A stretch of DNA of 64,000 nt from Candidatus Accumulibacter vicinus (GTDB lineage: Bacteria; Pseudomonadota; Gammaproteobacteria; Burkholderiales; Rhodocyclaceae). The notes below the pieces were generated by a model, which worked only from the letters and a program-made list of their open reading frames with translations, was not told the origin of the DNA and made no database searches. The position numbers and the translations under genes were made by a program. Shown here piece after piece: positions 1 through 9,528 of the stretch (positions within the stretch are counted from its first letter, which is position 1; every line of letters begins with the position of its first letter). Where the stretch lies: contig DIME01000188.1 in NCBI GenBank assembly GCA_002425405.1, forward strand, positions 9,206-73,205, given 5' to 3'.

Positions 1-42
1 GACGAAGATCAGGTCATCATCCAAAGTATGGTTACCTTCGTT

Positions 43-1005
43 TCAGCGTTTGCCGACCCGTTTGGCCAGTTTGTCGATCAGCTTGCGCAAGGCCCGCTCG
101 TCGACCATGCCCCTGGCTTGCCCGGCCTTCAGCCAGCGCCGTTCGCGGTGGCTCTCTTCCCACTCGTCTTCGGGAACGCTTTCGCTGACTTCCATCGGAA
201 ACACCGCCACGTGGCAAACGCCGCCCCATTTCTTGTAATCGTAATGGCCAATCGGTTCGTCGTCGAGGCGACCGCGCACGCCTGCCTCCTCCAGTGCTTC
301 CTTGCCGGCTGAATCACGCAAGGACAATTCCGGTTCCTTGACGCCCTTGGGGATCACCCAGCGAGTACCCTTGCGCGAGGCAATGACCATGATCTCCAGT
401 TGGTCATCGATCCGACGATAGGGAAGCACTGCAGACTGGGTAAAGAAGTAGTCGGGAACGGGGCCCTGCGGCTCATTCTCTATGGCCAGATCGTCCGGCA
501 CCTGTCCGGGTCGGGTGACCGAGACCAGAGTAGCGCAGCCTGGCTCAAGCTTCGTCCAGTCTTCGATCATTCCCAGTTGGGCAAGCGCCGAAGTCGGCAG
601 CACCTTGCCATCGTCCGGAACGTCGATCTGGCCTTCGTTCAGATAATCGATCAGTTCTTCAAGCCCCGGATTGTGTCCGACCACCATGACCCGGTGGGCG
701 CTCTTCGGGCAATCGGCCAGCGCCGCCAGCAGATCTTCGACTGGCGCCGCATAGAGACGCTCGTCCCAGCGCACTTTGCTCAACGGGACCCCCATCGCCT
801 TGCAGGCCGCCGCCGTCGTGGCGCGCGCGCGCTCGGCCGTGGAACTGAGGACCGCGTCCGGAACCAGTTTCTGGTGCTTGATCCAGGCCCCCATTTTCTG
901 GCTGCCGAGACGACCTCGTTCGACCAGTGGGCGGTGAAAATCCTCTTGACCGGTGCTCCAGTCCGACTTACCGTGCCGCAATATCAGCAATGTCTTTCTC
1001 TTCAT
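43..1005 (-). CDS. SixA-type phosphohistidine phosphatase fused to a Nudix hydrolase
   Basis: A 320-residue protein made of two domains. Residues 1 to about 165 are a SixA-like histidine phosphatase with the phospho-acceptor motif LRHGKSDW (R10, H11, G12) and the second catalytic histidine in VVGHNPGL (H111). Residues about 186-320 form a Nudix hydrolase whose box spans G221-V243. The box keeps the metal-binding EALEEAG core (E236, E239, E240), but the usual upstream Glu is Leu227 and the Arg of REUXEE is Lys235. Family knowledge: SixA removes phosphate from His residues of phosphorelay proteins, and Nudix domains cleave nucleoside diphosphate derivatives. The substrates here cannot be read from sequence. 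It stands alone, with no recognisable gene in the 42 bases beyond its stop. The fusion order is opposite to mycobacterial MutT1 (Nudix first). Confidence 0.85.
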   Translation of the reverse strand: MKRKTLLILRHGKSDWSTGQEDFHRPLVERGRLGSQKMGAWIKHQKLVPDAVLSSTAERARATTAAACKAMGVPLSKVRWDERLYAAPVEDLLAALADCPKSAHRVMVVGHNPGLEELIDYLNEGQIDVPDDGKVLPTSALAQLGMIEDWTKLEPGCATLVSVTRPGQVPDDLAIENEPQGPVPDYFFTQSAVLPYRRIDDQLEIMVIASRKGTRWVIPKGVKEPELSLRDSAGKEALEEAGVRGRLDDEPIGHYDYKKWGGVCHVAVFPMEVSESVPEDEWEESHRERRWLKAGQARGMVDERALRKLIDKLAKRVGKR

Positions 1006-1250
1006 GGCGAAACTCTCCCCTCAGTGTTGGTCAACGAGGACCATCCCGGAATCCCGGTGTAGCCGCTCCTCACTGCGTATGATAAACGATTGTTCACGCC
1101 GGCGCGGAATCGGCATCCCGTCTTTTTGGCCTCCAATAGGTGGGACGGGTATTTGCGCTGGCGTCTTGCTGGCCAGCGCAGCCGGCTGATTTGCCCCGCC
1201 ACCAGACCGGTGCCTGGCCTCGGCAACGGGCTTACCGAGGGCTGCCGCTT

Positions 1251-2345
1251 TCATGGTTTGCGCCAGGTGATGCGGTAGATGGCGCCGGCGTGATCGTCAG
1301 CGACCAGCAACGATCCGTCGGGCAGGGTTTGCACGTCGGCCGGGCGGCCCCAGGCAGACTGATTCTGCAGCCAGCCACTGGCGAAGGTCTCGTAGGCGAC
1401 GGCGCGGCCCTTCTGTACGCGCACCAGACTGATGCGGTAGCCGATCTTGCTCGAACGGTTCCATGATCCGTGTTCGGCAATGAAGATCTGGTTGCTGTAC
1501 TCGGCGGGAAACATGTTGCCGGTGTAGAAACGGATGCCGAGGCTGGCGACATGAGGACCAAGTTTTTGCGCCGGCGGTTCGAATTCGCTGCATCTGCGTT
1601 GCGCGCCAAATTCCGGATCGGCCAGCTCGCCGCCGTGGCAGTAGGGAAAACCAAAATGCATGGCCGGGCGCGGGGCACGATTGAGTTCATCAGGCGGCCT
1701 GTCGTCGCCCAGCCAATCGCGGCCGTTGTCGGTGAACCACAGGACGCCGTCCTCCGGACTCCAGTCGAAACCGACACTGTTGCGCACGCCACGTGCAAAG
1801 ACCTCGCGGCCCGATCCGTCGGCATTCATGCGCAGGATGACGGCATAGGGGTCGCCGGGGGCGCAGATGTTGCACGGCGCACCGACGGGAACGTAGAGCT
1901 TTCCGTCCGGCCCGAAAGCGATGAACTTCCAGCCGTGATGGGTATCCTTCGGCAGGGAATCGGTGACGATGACCGGCGCCGGCGGCTGCTCCAGCCGGCG
2001 GTCGATATCGTCGTAGCGCAGGATGCGATTCACCGCTGCGACGTACAACGCGCCGTTCTTCCAGGCCAGGCCGGTCGGTAATAGCAGGCCGTCGGCGATA
2101 CGCAGCACGGTGCGAGCATGATAGGCCGCATCGAAGCGCACCGCATGCACCTTGCCGGCGCGCATCGAGCCGACATAGAGGATGCCGCCGTTGGCATCAA
2201 CGCCACCGAGCGCCATCTGGCGGGCATTGTCGACACGCGCCCAGAGTTCGATGGCAAAGCCCGGTGGCAGCTTGATGGTTTCCAGCGGCAGAGCCTCGGC
2301 CACACTGGCCCATGTCAGCAGGAGGAAGATGAGGAATGGTCTCAT
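1251..2345 (-). CDS. Secreted PQQ-dependent sugar dehydrogenase-like beta-propeller protein
   Basis: A protein of 364 residues related to the soluble aldose/sorbosone dehydrogenase family (COG2133-like six-bladed propeller). The ATG at 2345 was chosen because it is followed by a clear Sec signal peptide (MRPFLIFLLLTWASVAEA); an in-frame upstream start at 2447 would add 34 polar residues and bury it. Visible motifs are THHGWKF (about residues 135-141), the cysteine-bearing PVGAPCNIC stretch, DWLGDDRPPDELN and AEHGSWNRS, typical of the family's cofactor- and metal-binding loops. Likely periplasmic oxidation of a sugar or aldehyde, with cofactor and substrate unproven. No cytochrome partner is adjacent. 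It follows the HPr-like gene on the same strand and may be cotranscribed. Confidence 0.75.
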   Translation of the reverse strand: MRPFLIFLLLTWASVAEALPLETIKLPPGFAIELWARVDNARQMALGGVDANGGILYVGSMRAGKVHAVRFDAAYHARTVLRIADGLLLPTGLAWKNGALYVAAVNRILRYDDIDRRLEQPPAPVIVTDSLPKDTHHGWKFIAFGPDGKLYVPVGAPCNICAPGDPYAVILRMNADGSGREVFARGVRNSVGFDWSPEDGVLWFTDNGRDWLGDDRPPDELNRAPRPAMHFGFPYCHGGELADPEFGAQRRCSEFEPPAQKLGPHVASLGIRFYTGNMFPAEYSNQIFIAEHGSWNRSSKIGYRISLVRVQKGRAVAYETFASGWLQNQSAWGRPADVQTLPDGSLLVADDHAGAIYRITWRKP

Positions 2346-2464
2346 GGCAGAAGCAAGTTCTTCAGGACAAGGGTCGGCACGGTCGCCTTGCCTGCCGGAA
2401 AATCCACCATGTGGACCGGCAGGTGACTTCCGGGGATTCTCGGTCAACCAGCCGTACCAACCCT

Positions 2465-4048
2465 TCAGCGCCTCAGATACGACAGCATCTTCGGCAGCAC
2501 CACGTTATTGCCGAAGCCATCCTCGCCGTAGCCAACCCTGGCCAGGGCGTCCACATCGGCCAGGACGCGCTTGTCGCCAATAAAGGTGACGGTCAGATCG
2601 GTGCGGATGTCGAGTTGTCCCGTGGCCTGCAGGCGTGCAACCTCGGCGACGGTGTTTTCGAGGACGCCGCCTGCACGGCGACCGATCTCTTCGGAGATCT
2701 CGAGCGGCTGGCGGTAGAGAATCACCTTGCCTTCGCCGGACAGCCGATGCACGATGGCCAGCACGGCGGCAGCGATTGCCGAGGGTTCCAGTGTGCCCTC
2801 CTGGTCGGGATGGACGCGAGCGATTTCCGTTGCCAGCCAGCGCCGCTTGCGCGCATTGATGGTTTCGTTGGCGCGGAAGAGGTCGAGCGGCGAGCCGGCG
2901 TCGAAGAGCTTGCCGTCCAGATCCATCTGCACCTCGCTGCCGTAATGCGCAACGATGCGCGCCACCAGATTCGATGGCCGCACGTGGAAGCCCCGGTAGC
3001 TGGGCACTGGAACCTCCAGCCGCCCCGGCTCGGCATAGCGGCGCAGGATGTTCTGGCTGAGACGCTGGCCGCCGTCGAGAAAATCGCTCGAGAAGGCCAT
3101 GGCGTAGGCGAACAGGGTGGCCATGATGACGTCGCTATCGACCACCGGCCGTTCGCACAGCAGACCGTCGCCAGTCTGCGGGCTGACGTGCCGCTCGTAG
3201 TAATGGGCTAGGTCAGTAGCGATCTTGAGCAGATGATAAATGACGCTGGCGTGACCGCGCAGGATCGACAGATCCGGGTCCAAGGTCTCGATCCAGGTTC
3301 TGGAAACGTGGGTATCGTAGAGTGACTGAAGGTTGTGGAAACGGAAGCTGAGCTGGCGCAGACGTTCCTCACTGACCGGATCCGGGAAACAGAGCGCATA
3401 GTCCTGCGGTGGCACGCGGGCCGAGGTGCGCAACAGCTCGCTTTCCGCCGCCAGATTGAGGAACTCCGTTGCCAGATAGGTGACGGTGGTGCTCGCGTCG
3501 GTGGTGATGCGGTCGTCGCAGTTGCGGGCCAGGCGACCAGACGGCAACTGTTCGGTAAAATTCTCTGGCATCGGGACAATGTCGGCGATCTCGACGCCGA
3601 GCAACCGTGCTTCCTCCAGCAGACTGGCAGCGACCGTGGTGACGACGCCGCTCACGAGGCACAAGCGTTCGCCAGTCGCAGCGTGAAAATCGGCGTCCAC
3701 CGCCAGCAAGCTGTAGGTCGGCAGGCGACGCTGCACGTGGGCGAGTGCCCGACCGATGCGCGCGAAGTTGCGCAGCGCCGCGACGAGGGCCCGCAAACGG
3801 CTCCAACGGCGGTTCTGGGAAGCCCCATACTCGTCGAGCAGCTCTTCCATCTGGCCCGATTCGAGCAGCAGCCGACCACTCAGCAGTCGCGTCAGGGCGA
3901 GCTCGCCGACGCCTCTGTCAGTCAGGCCGCGGGCGAGTTCGAGCAGTGGCCGGCCACGGGCTCGGATCAGCTCACGAAACTGCTGGTCGTCGATCAGCTG
4001 CTCTCCCGTCTTTGCGGCGGAGAAGTCGCGACCGATTGAATCGTTCAT
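2465..4048 (-). CDS. Large protein with an internal HPr-like phosphocarrier domain
   Basis: A 527-residue cytoplasmic protein with no signal or membrane segment. The ATG at 4048 is preceded by a strong ribosome binding site (AGAGGAAAAG) and was preferred over an in-frame start 25 codons upstream. Residues about 347-445 resemble the phosphocarrier HPr: the string GFHVRPSNLVARIV places a histidine (His355) where HPr has its phosphorylated His15 in GLHARPA, followed by an HPr-like 'DLDGKLFDAGSPLDL' stretch. The preceding ~345 residues are mostly helical and unrecognised. A role as a phosphorelay or regulatory protein of the nitrogen/sugar PTS type is inference. No EI or EIIA gene lies nearby. 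The family may be common in betaproteobacteria but I cannot name a function. Confidence 0.6.
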   Translation of the reverse strand: MNDSIGRDFSAAKTGEQLIDDQQFRELIRARGRPLLELARGLTDRGVGELALTRLLSGRLLLESGQMEELLDEYGASQNRRWSRLRALVAALRNFARIGRALAHVQRRLPTYSLLAVDADFHAATGERLCLVSGVVTTVAASLLEEARLLGVEIADIVPMPENFTEQLPSGRLARNCDDRITTDASTTVTYLATEFLNLAAESELLRTSARVPPQDYALCFPDPVSEERLRQLSFRFHNLQSLYDTHVSRTWIETLDPDLSILRGHASVIYHLLKIATDLAHYYERHVSPQTGDGLLCERPVVDSDVIMATLFAYAMAFSSDFLDGGQRLSQNILRRYAEPGRLEVPVPSYRGFHVRPSNLVARIVAHYGSEVQMDLDGKLFDAGSPLDLFRANETINARKRRWLATEIARVHPDQEGTLEPSAIAAAVLAIVHRLSGEGKVILYRQPLEISEEIGRRAGGVLENTVAEVARLQATGQLDIRTDLTVTFIGDKRVLADVDALARVGYGEDGFGNNVVLPKMLSYLRR

Positions 4049-4377
4049 GATGTGCTTTTCCTCTGCTGACGCGGGAGTACACGCGAATGGTCGGCATTTT
4101 CCGGATTTCGCGCCAATCGGCAAGTCTAATGCTGAGGGCGCCAGATTTCCTCCCTCAGCCCGGAGGAAGCGTAAGCGAGGGAACGGCTACGCCCGGACTT
4201 CGTCCACCCTTGACATCTCCGCCCCCTCAAACCGGCAAGGCCACCGCCCGTTTCCACACGAAACGACATAGCGCCTGTTGCAGCAGCCGTCCCGAAAAAA
4301 TCCGTTTATCGGTTTCTCGCTGCTGGCTCCCGGTGGTCCGCCGAGAACGTTGCCCTGGCCGCCCATGTCGTCGGGTT
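4049..4377. other. Intergenic region between iscX and the HPr-like gene
   Basis: About 330 bases with no recognised gene. It must carry the promoter of the HPr-like gene and the end of the isc operon. A minus-strand ORF of 64 codons (4381 down to 4187) starts with an ATGA overlap on the iscX stop, but its product is compositionally odd and matches no family I know. A weak hairpin followed by six T residues on the minus strand near 4297-4312 (CCG/CGG arms) could be a poor terminator. Nothing else stands out. Confidence 0.3.
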
Positions 4378-4572
4378 TCATGTCAACTCGTCGATCCAGG
4401 CTTGCTGGATCGCCTCGAGGATTTTCTCGCCACAGTGTCTGGAATCTTCCTCAAAACCTGGCAGGGCGAGCACCCAGTTCATCAGGTCGACGAAGTTGAT
4501 CTTCAGCGGGTCGACCTCGGGATGCATTTCCACGAGTTCGACGGCGATTTCGTTGATGTCGGTCCATTTCAT
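4378..4572 (-). CDS. iscX: IscX, Fe-S assembly regulator/adaptor
   Basis: A 64-residue acidic protein, the usual IscX length, beginning [13 protein letters not shown]. The ATG at 4572 sits behind a strong AAGGAGG site and overlaps the fdx stop as ATGA; a longer frame upstream is a shadow of fdx. Family knowledge: IscX binds the cysteine desulfurase IscS at the frataxin site, binds iron, and tunes cluster assembly. The typical motifs YPEVDPLKINF-like (here HPEVDPLKINFVDL) and a C-terminal IQQAWIDE helix are present. It is the last gene of the isc operon. Confidence 0.95.
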   Translation of the reverse strand: MKWTDINEIAVELVEMHPEVDPLKINFVDLMNWVLALPGFEEDSRHCGEKILEAIQQAWIDELT

Positions 4573-4910
4573 CGATGGCCCTCCTTGGTCATGTTGATCG
4601 AGTAACGCGGGATCTCGATCACCAGCGACGCTGCATTGACGATCACCTGACACGACAGACGTGAATTCGGTTCGAGACCCCAAGCCTTGTCGAGCAGGTC
4701 GTCCTCGACTTCATCGGAAGGTTCGAGGTCGGCGAAGCCTTCACGCACGATGACATGGCAGGTGGTGCAGGCACAGGACATTTCGCAGGCATGCTCGATG
4801 GCAATGCCGTTTTCGAGCAGGTTCTGGCAGAGCGACTCGCCCGGCCTGGCGTCGATCACGGCGCCGTCAGGACAGAGTTCGATGTGCGGCAGAACGATGA
4901 CCTGGGTCAT
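4569..4910 (-). CDS. fdx: ISC-type [2Fe-2S] ferredoxin
   Basis: A 113-residue adrenodoxin-class ferredoxin that supplies electrons for cluster assembly on IscU. The four ligand cysteines are visible at C42, C48, C51 ([10 protein letters not shown]) and C87, with the extra non-ligand C46 typical of the Isc ferredoxins. The start overlaps the hscA stop by ATGA and the stop overlaps iscX by ATGA, so the three are translationally coupled. Confidence 0.96.
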   Translation of the reverse strand: MTQVIVLPHIELCPDGAVIDARPGESLCQNLLENGIAIEHACEMSCACTTCHVIVREGFADLEPSDEVEDDLLDKAWGLEPNSRLSCQVIVNAASLVIEIPRYSINMTKEGHR

Positions 4911-6808
4911 ACGGTCTCCCCCGTTCTTGCCTCGCCAGCCTCGCTGCCCAGATCGCTGATGTTGCGGCCGGTGAAAGCCTGTCGGATCGATTTGTCCATG
5001 CGTCGTGCAGCGAAATCCTGGGTGTCGGCTTCGAGTTCGTCGATTGCCAGCATGATCTGGCGGCGCTTGTCACCGCGTACCGCCGCCTGCAGCTTGCCGA
5101 TGTCGTGGTCGATGCGAGCCCGTTCGTCGGCGCTCAGCAGATCTCCGTCGCGGGCCAGCGCCGAGCTGACTGCCTCGACCAACCGTTCGGCATCGACCTG
5201 CGTTTCCTTGAGCGCACGTTGCAGCGCGTCATCTCTGACGTGCACCAGAGAGTCCTTGAGCATGCCGGCAATTTCGTCGTCGGACAGTCCGTACGAGGGC
5301 TTGACGACGATGCTCGCTGCGACGCCAGAAGCCTTTTCACGGGCGGTCACTGCCAGCATGCCATCGGCGTCGACCTGAAAAGTGACGCGGATGCGGGCGG
5401 CGCCAGCAACCATCGGTGGAATCCCGCGCAACTCGAAGCGCGCCAGCGAACGGCAATCGCTGACCAGCTCGCGCTCACCCTGTACGACATGCAGGGCGAG
5501 CGCTGTCTGGCCGTCGCGAAAGGTCGTGAATTCCTGCGCGCGTGCCGTCGGAATCGTCGAATTGCGGGGAATGATCTTCTCGACCAGACCGCCCATGGTT
5601 TCGAGACCCAGCGACAATGGAATGACATCGAGCAGCAGCCAGTCGTCGCCGGCCAGGCCATTGCCGGCCAACAGGTTGGCCTGTTTGGCCGCTCCGATGG
5701 CGACGACCTTGTCGGGATCAAGATTGTTCAGCGGGTCCTGGCGGAAAAAATCACCAACGGCGCGCTGCACCTGCGGCATCCGCGTGGCGCCACCGACCAT
5801 CACCACGCCCTTGACTTCAGCGACCGACAGACCGGCATCGCGCAACGCCTTCTTGACTGGTTGCATGGTCTTGGCCACCAGGGTCTGGGTGATCTCGGCA
5901 AAGATTTCGGTGGTCAGCGTCAGATCGACCTGTTCGCCACTATTTAGGCGCGCGTTGATCTGGGCAACGCCGTGAAAGGTCAAATATTCCTTGGCTTCGC
6001 GAGCGCGCGTCAGGAGCATCCGGGCATCCTCGACCGACAAGGGTTTGAGCCCGGCGGCTTCAAGGATCCAGCAGAAGATGCGATGGTCGAAATCGTCACC
6101 ACCCAGTGCCGAGTCGCCACCGGTCGCCAGCACTTCGAAGATGCCGCGCGACAGTCTGAGGATCGAGATATCGAAAGTGCCACCGCCGAGGTCATAGACG
6201 GCATAAACGCCTTCGGCGGCGTTGTCGAGACCGTAGGCAATCGCTGCTGCAGTCGGCTCGTTGAGCAGGCGCAGTAGCGGCAGTCCCGCCAGCCTGGCGG
6301 CATCCTTGGTGGCCTGCCGCTGTGCATCATCGAAGTAGGCAGGAACGGTGATCACCGCACCGAGCAGTGCGCCCCCCAGCGAAGCTTCGGCACGCAGGCG
6401 CAGAGTGCGCAGGATCTCGGCCGAGACTTCGACCGGGCTCTTCAGCCCGGCGGCGGTGTGTAAGCGCAACATTCCGGGAGCATCGTCGAACAGATAGGGC
6501 ATGCCTTCGCGATGGGCAAGGTCCTGCAAGCCGCGGCCCATGAAGCGCTTGACTGAGACGATGGTGTTACGCGGATCGAGAGCCTGTTTCGCCTGTGCTT
6601 CGTAGCCAACCTCGCTGTGTCCGTCAGGCAGGTAGCGCACCACCGAGGGCAGCAGGGGACGCCCGAGTTCGTCACCAAGGATGGCCGCCAGGCCACTGCG
6701 TACCGTTGCAACCAATGAGTTGGTGGTACCGAGGTCAATGCCGATCACCAGCCGGTGCTGGTGCGGTGCAGTGGACTCGCCCGGTTCTGCAATCTGTAAC
6801 AATGCCAT
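4907..6808 (-). CDS. hscA: HscA, Hsp70-type chaperone for Fe-S cluster transfer
   Basis: A 633-residue DnaK-family protein. The N-terminal ATPase domain shows the phosphate-1 motif [10 protein letters not shown] and the phosphate-2 motif [13 protein letters not shown], followed by the substrate-binding beta domain and helical lid. Slightly longer than E. coli HscA (about 616). Established role: with HscB it recognises the LPPVK loop of IscU (present in this window's IscU) and drives cluster release using ATP. It sits between hscB and fdx in the isc operon and overlaps fdx by four bases. Confidence 0.96.
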   Translation of the reverse strand: MALLQIAEPGESTAPHQHRLVIGIDLGTTNSLVATVRSGLAAILGDELGRPLLPSVVRYLPDGHSEVGYEAQAKQALDPRNTIVSVKRFMGRGLQDLAHREGMPYLFDDAPGMLRLHTAAGLKSPVEVSAEILRTLRLRAEASLGGALLGAVITVPAYFDDAQRQATKDAARLAGLPLLRLLNEPTAAAIAYGLDNAAEGVYAVYDLGGGTFDISILRLSRGIFEVLATGGDSALGGDDFDHRIFCWILEAAGLKPLSVEDARMLLTRAREAKEYLTFHGVAQINARLNSGEQVDLTLTTEIFAEITQTLVAKTMQPVKKALRDAGLSVAEVKGVVMVGGATRMPQVQRAVGDFFRQDPLNNLDPDKVVAIGAAKQANLLAGNGLAGDDWLLLDVIPLSLGLETMGGLVEKIIPRNSTIPTARAQEFTTFRDGQTALALHVVQGERELVSDCRSLARFELRGIPPMVAGAARIRVTFQVDADGMLAVTAREKASGVAASIVVKPSYGLSDDEIAGMLKDSLVHVRDDALQRALKETQVDAERLVEAVSSALARDGDLLSADERARIDHDIGKLQAAVRGDKRRQIMLAIDELEADTQDFAARRMDKSIRQAFTGRNISDLGSEAGEARTGETV

Positions 6809-6856
6809 GAAGAAGTTCCTGGTGCTTGTGGCTGGTGATTCGGCGCAGTGGGTTGG

Positions 6857-7384
6857 CTATTCTTCGCAGGCCGCCATCGCATCGTCGATCTCGGCGAGCA
6901 GCTTCTCCAGGAACATCAGTCGCCGCACACGGTCGGCGGCTTGTTCCAGGTCATGCCCATCGTCGAGCAGGACGGCGATCTCCTCGTAGCGCTCTCGGAT
7001 GTCACGCTGCAGACGATGGTGCAAACGCTCGAGTTCGTGGTGTTCGCCGGCGGCGCGCGCTTCGGCAGCCGCCTCGCGCCATTCCATCTGCTCGATCAGG
7101 AAATCCGCCGGCATCAGGGTATTGTTGTCGCCCTCGATGTCGTGTGCGGCCAGATGCAGCAGGTATTTCGCCCGCGACAGGGGTTTCTTGAGCGTCTGGT
7201 AGGCTTCATTGATCCGAGTCGCCCACTGCAGCGAGAGCCGTCGTTCAGCCTCGCCGGCACTCGCAAATCGGTCGGGATGCACCCTGGACTGGATTTCTCG
7301 GTAGCGATGGTCGAGCACCGCTGCGTTGAGCCGAAAGGCGACCGGCAACTCGAAGAGGGTGAAGTGATCGGCGTTGAATTCCAT
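6857..7384 (-). CDS. hscB: HscB, J-domain co-chaperone for HscA
   Basis: A 175-residue co-chaperone. The N-terminal J domain carries the invariant HPD motif (H36-P37-D38, in SRVHPDRF), and the C-terminal three-helix domain (residues about 85-170) is the IscU-binding part. The ATG at 7384 (MEFNADHFTLFELP) was preferred over an in-frame start eight codons upstream because family members begin with this aromatic-rich stretch and GGGAAAAA precedes it. It stimulates HscA ATPase and delivers IscU. Between iscA and hscA, same strand. Confidence 0.95.
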   Translation of the reverse strand: MEFNADHFTLFELPVAFRLNAAVLDHRYREIQSRVHPDRFASAGEAERRLSLQWATRINEAYQTLKKPLSRAKYLLHLAAHDIEGDNNTLMPADFLIEQMEWREAAAEARAAGEHHELERLHHRLQRDIRERYEEIAVLLDDGHDLEQAADRVRRLMFLEKLLAEIDDAMAACEE

Positions 7385-7483
7385 TTTTTCCCGGCAGCAC
7401 AGCTTCACTCAGTTCGGAGTGGTGCGCGTGGCTTTCACATTCACCAACCAGCCTGTCGCTCCCCTTCCCATTTTGTCTGCGAA

Positions 7484-7807
7484 TTACACGTTGAAACTTT
7501 CGCCGCAGCCACAAGCGTCCTTGACGTTCGGGTTGTTGAAGCGGAATCCTTCGTTCAGGCCCTCGCGCGCGTAGTCGAGTTCGGTTCCGTCAAGATAGGG
7601 AAGGCTTTTCGGATCGATCAGAACCTTGACGCCGTGCGATTCGAACTCGATGTCATCCGGTCGCGCGTTATCAGCAAATTCGATCTGGTAGGCCATCCCG
7701 GAGCAACCGCTAGTGCGCACGCCGAGGCGCAGCCCGATGCCTTTGCCGCGCCTGACCATGAAATTCGCAACGTGGCGGGCGGCCTGTTCAGAAAGCGTCA
7801 CTGCCAT
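7484..7807 (-). CDS. iscA: IscA, A-type Fe-S carrier
   Basis: A 107-residue A-type carrier with the three conserved cysteines C35, C99 and C101 (SGCSG and CGCGESF). It receives clusters or iron from IscU and passes them to apo-targets. Length and motifs match IscA rather than ErpA or SufA, and its place after iscU in the operon supports this. Confidence 0.95.
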   Translation of the reverse strand: MAVTLSEQAARHVANFMVRRGKGIGLRLGVRTSGCSGMAYQIEFADNARPDDIEFESHGVKVLIDPKSLPYLDGTELDYAREGLNEGFRFNNPNVKDACGCGESFNV

Positions 7808-7834
7808 GCAAAAACCTCCTGCTGTACTGGTCTG

Positions 7835-8230
7835 TCAAGCCGGGACCGGCTCGCCGTGCTTTTTCTTGTAATCAGCCACCGCCGCCTTGATCGCATCCTC
7901 GGCGAGAATCGAGCAGTGGATCTTGACCGGTGGCAGCGCCAGTTCGTCGGCGATCTGGGTGTTCTTGATGTCCAGCGCCTGATCAATGGTCTTGCCCTTG
8001 ACCCACTCGGTCACCAGCGAAGACGAAGCAATCGCCGAACCGCAGCCGTAAGTCTTGAATTTGGCGTCTTCGATGACGCCGCCCTTGCCGACCTTGATCT
8101 GCAGCTTCATCACGTCACCGCAAGCGGGTGCACCGACCATGCCGGTGGCCACACCCTCCTCTTCCTTGCCGAACGATCCGACGTTACGGGGATTCTCGTA
8201 GTGATCCAGAACCTTGACACTGTACGACAT
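7835..8230 (-). CDS. iscU: IscU, Fe-S cluster scaffold
   Basis: A 131-residue scaffold on which [2Fe-2S] and [4Fe-4S] clusters are built. Ligand residues C37, C63 and C106 and the HscA recognition loop LPPVK (99-103) are all present at the canonical spacing. It follows iscS closely, and together they form the core assembly complex. Confidence 0.97.
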   Translation of the reverse strand: MSYSVKVLDHYENPRNVGSFGKEEEGVATGMVGAPACGDVMKLQIKVGKGGVIEDAKFKTYGCGSAIASSSLVTEWVKGKTIDQALDIKNTQIADELALPPVKIHCSILAEDAIKAAVADYKKKHGEPVPA

Positions 8231-8258
8231 GCTGTTTCTCCTTCAATACATTCATTCA

Positions 8259-9470
8259 TCAATGAGCGGCCCACTGGACCGTACTCAGGTCGACTCCATC
8301 CTGCACCATTTCCCACAGCGGCGAGAGTTCGCGCAATCTGCCGATCTTGTCGTGCAGGAGCTTGATCGCGTAGTCGATGTCCTCCACGCTGGTAAAACGG
8401 CCAAGCGTGAACCGGATTGAACTGTGCGCAAGTTCGTCATCGCGACCGAGCGCGCGCAGGACGTACGACGGTTCGAGCGAGGCCGAAGTACATGCCGATC
8501 CGGACGACACCGCGAGATCCTTGATCGCCATCAGCAACGATTCGCCTTCGACGTAGGCGAAGCTGATATTCAGGTTGTGCGGCACCCGGCGCTCCATGTC
8601 GCCATTGACATAGACATGCTCGATGTCCGACAGCCCTTTGAGCAGGCGATCACGCAGCATGCGGATGCGCTCGTTCTCGGCACCCATCTCCAGACGTGCC
8701 AGGCGAAAAGCCTCACCCATGCCGACGATCTGGTGCGTTGCCAGGGTCCCGGAGCGGAAACCGCGCTCGTGGCCACCGCCATGCATCTGCGCGTTCAGGC
8801 GAACGCGCGGTTTGCGCCGCACGTACAAGGCGCCGATCCCTTTCGGGCCGTAGGTCTTGTGCGCCGAGAAACTCATCAGATCGACCTTGAGCGTCGCGAG
8901 ATCGATCGCCACTTTGCCGGTCGCCTGCGCCGCATCGACATGGAACATGATTCCCCTGCTACGGCAGATCTCGCCGATCTCGCTGATCGGCTGGATGACG
9001 CCGATCTCGTTATTGACGAACATCACCGAGGCAACGATCGTATCCGGGCGCAGTGCCGCCTTGAACACCTCAAGGTCGAGCAGACCGTCGTTCCTGACGT
9101 CGAGATAGCTAACTTCAAACCCCTGTCGCTCGAGTTCGCGGCAGGTATCGAGAATGGCTTTGTGCTCGGTCTTGACCGTCACCAGATGCTTGCCCTTGCC
9201 GGAGTAGAAATGCGCCGCGCCCTTGAGCGCCAGGTTGTTCGACTCGGTCGCACCGGAGGTCCAGACGATCTCCTTGGGGTCGGCATTGACCAGTCTGGCC
9301 ACTTCTGCACGCGCTTCTTCGACCGCAGCCTCGGCTTCCCAACCGAAAGAATGTGAGCGCGAAGCGGCGTTGCCGAATTTCTCGAACAGATAAGGAATCA
9401 TCTTTTCCGCCACGCGTGGATCGACCGGCGTCGTGGCGGAATAATCGAGATAGATAGGCAGTTTCAACAT
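8259..9470 (-). CDS. iscS: IscS, cysteine desulfurase
   Basis: A 403-residue PLP enzyme that takes sulfur from L-cysteine for Fe-S assembly and tRNA thiolation. The PLP-binding lysine lies in [12 protein letters not shown] and the catalytic cysteine loop in [13 protein letters not shown], typical of group I (IscS/NifS) enzymes. The C-terminus ends in the IscU-contact segment. It lies directly between a second desulfurase gene and iscU. Confidence 0.97.
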   Translation of the reverse strand: MLKLPIYLDYSATTPVDPRVAEKMIPYLFEKFGNAASRSHSFGWEAEAAVEEARAEVARLVNADPKEIVWTSGATESNNLALKGAAHFYSGKGKHLVTVKTEHKAILDTCRELERQGFEVSYLDVRNDGLLDLEVFKAALRPDTIVASVMFVNNEIGVIQPISEIGEICRSRGIMFHVDAAQATGKVAIDLATLKVDLMSFSAHKTYGPKGIGALYVRRKPRVRLNAQMHGGGHERGFRSGTLATHQIVGMGEAFRLARLEMGAENERIRMLRDRLLKGLSDIEHVYVNGDMERRVPHNLNISFAYVEGESLLMAIKDLAVSSGSACTSASLEPSYVLRALGRDDELAHSSIRFTLGRFTSVEDIDYAIKLLHDKIGRLRELSPLWEMVQDGVDLSTVQWAAH

Positions 9471-9528
9471 TGCTCTTGCTCCGGGTTGTTCAGGTTCTTG
9501 CAGATTTTCAGTTCGCCTTCTGGCACGC

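Noticed and set aside
4187..4381. 64-codon minus-strand frame overlapping the iscX stop by ATGA
   Set aside because: The overlap is suggestive but the product is unlike any known protein and no homologue comes to mind; left as an intergenic note.
6848..8365. 505-codon plus-strand frame opposite hscB-iscA-iscU
   Set aside because: Shadow of three clear isc genes on the minus strand.
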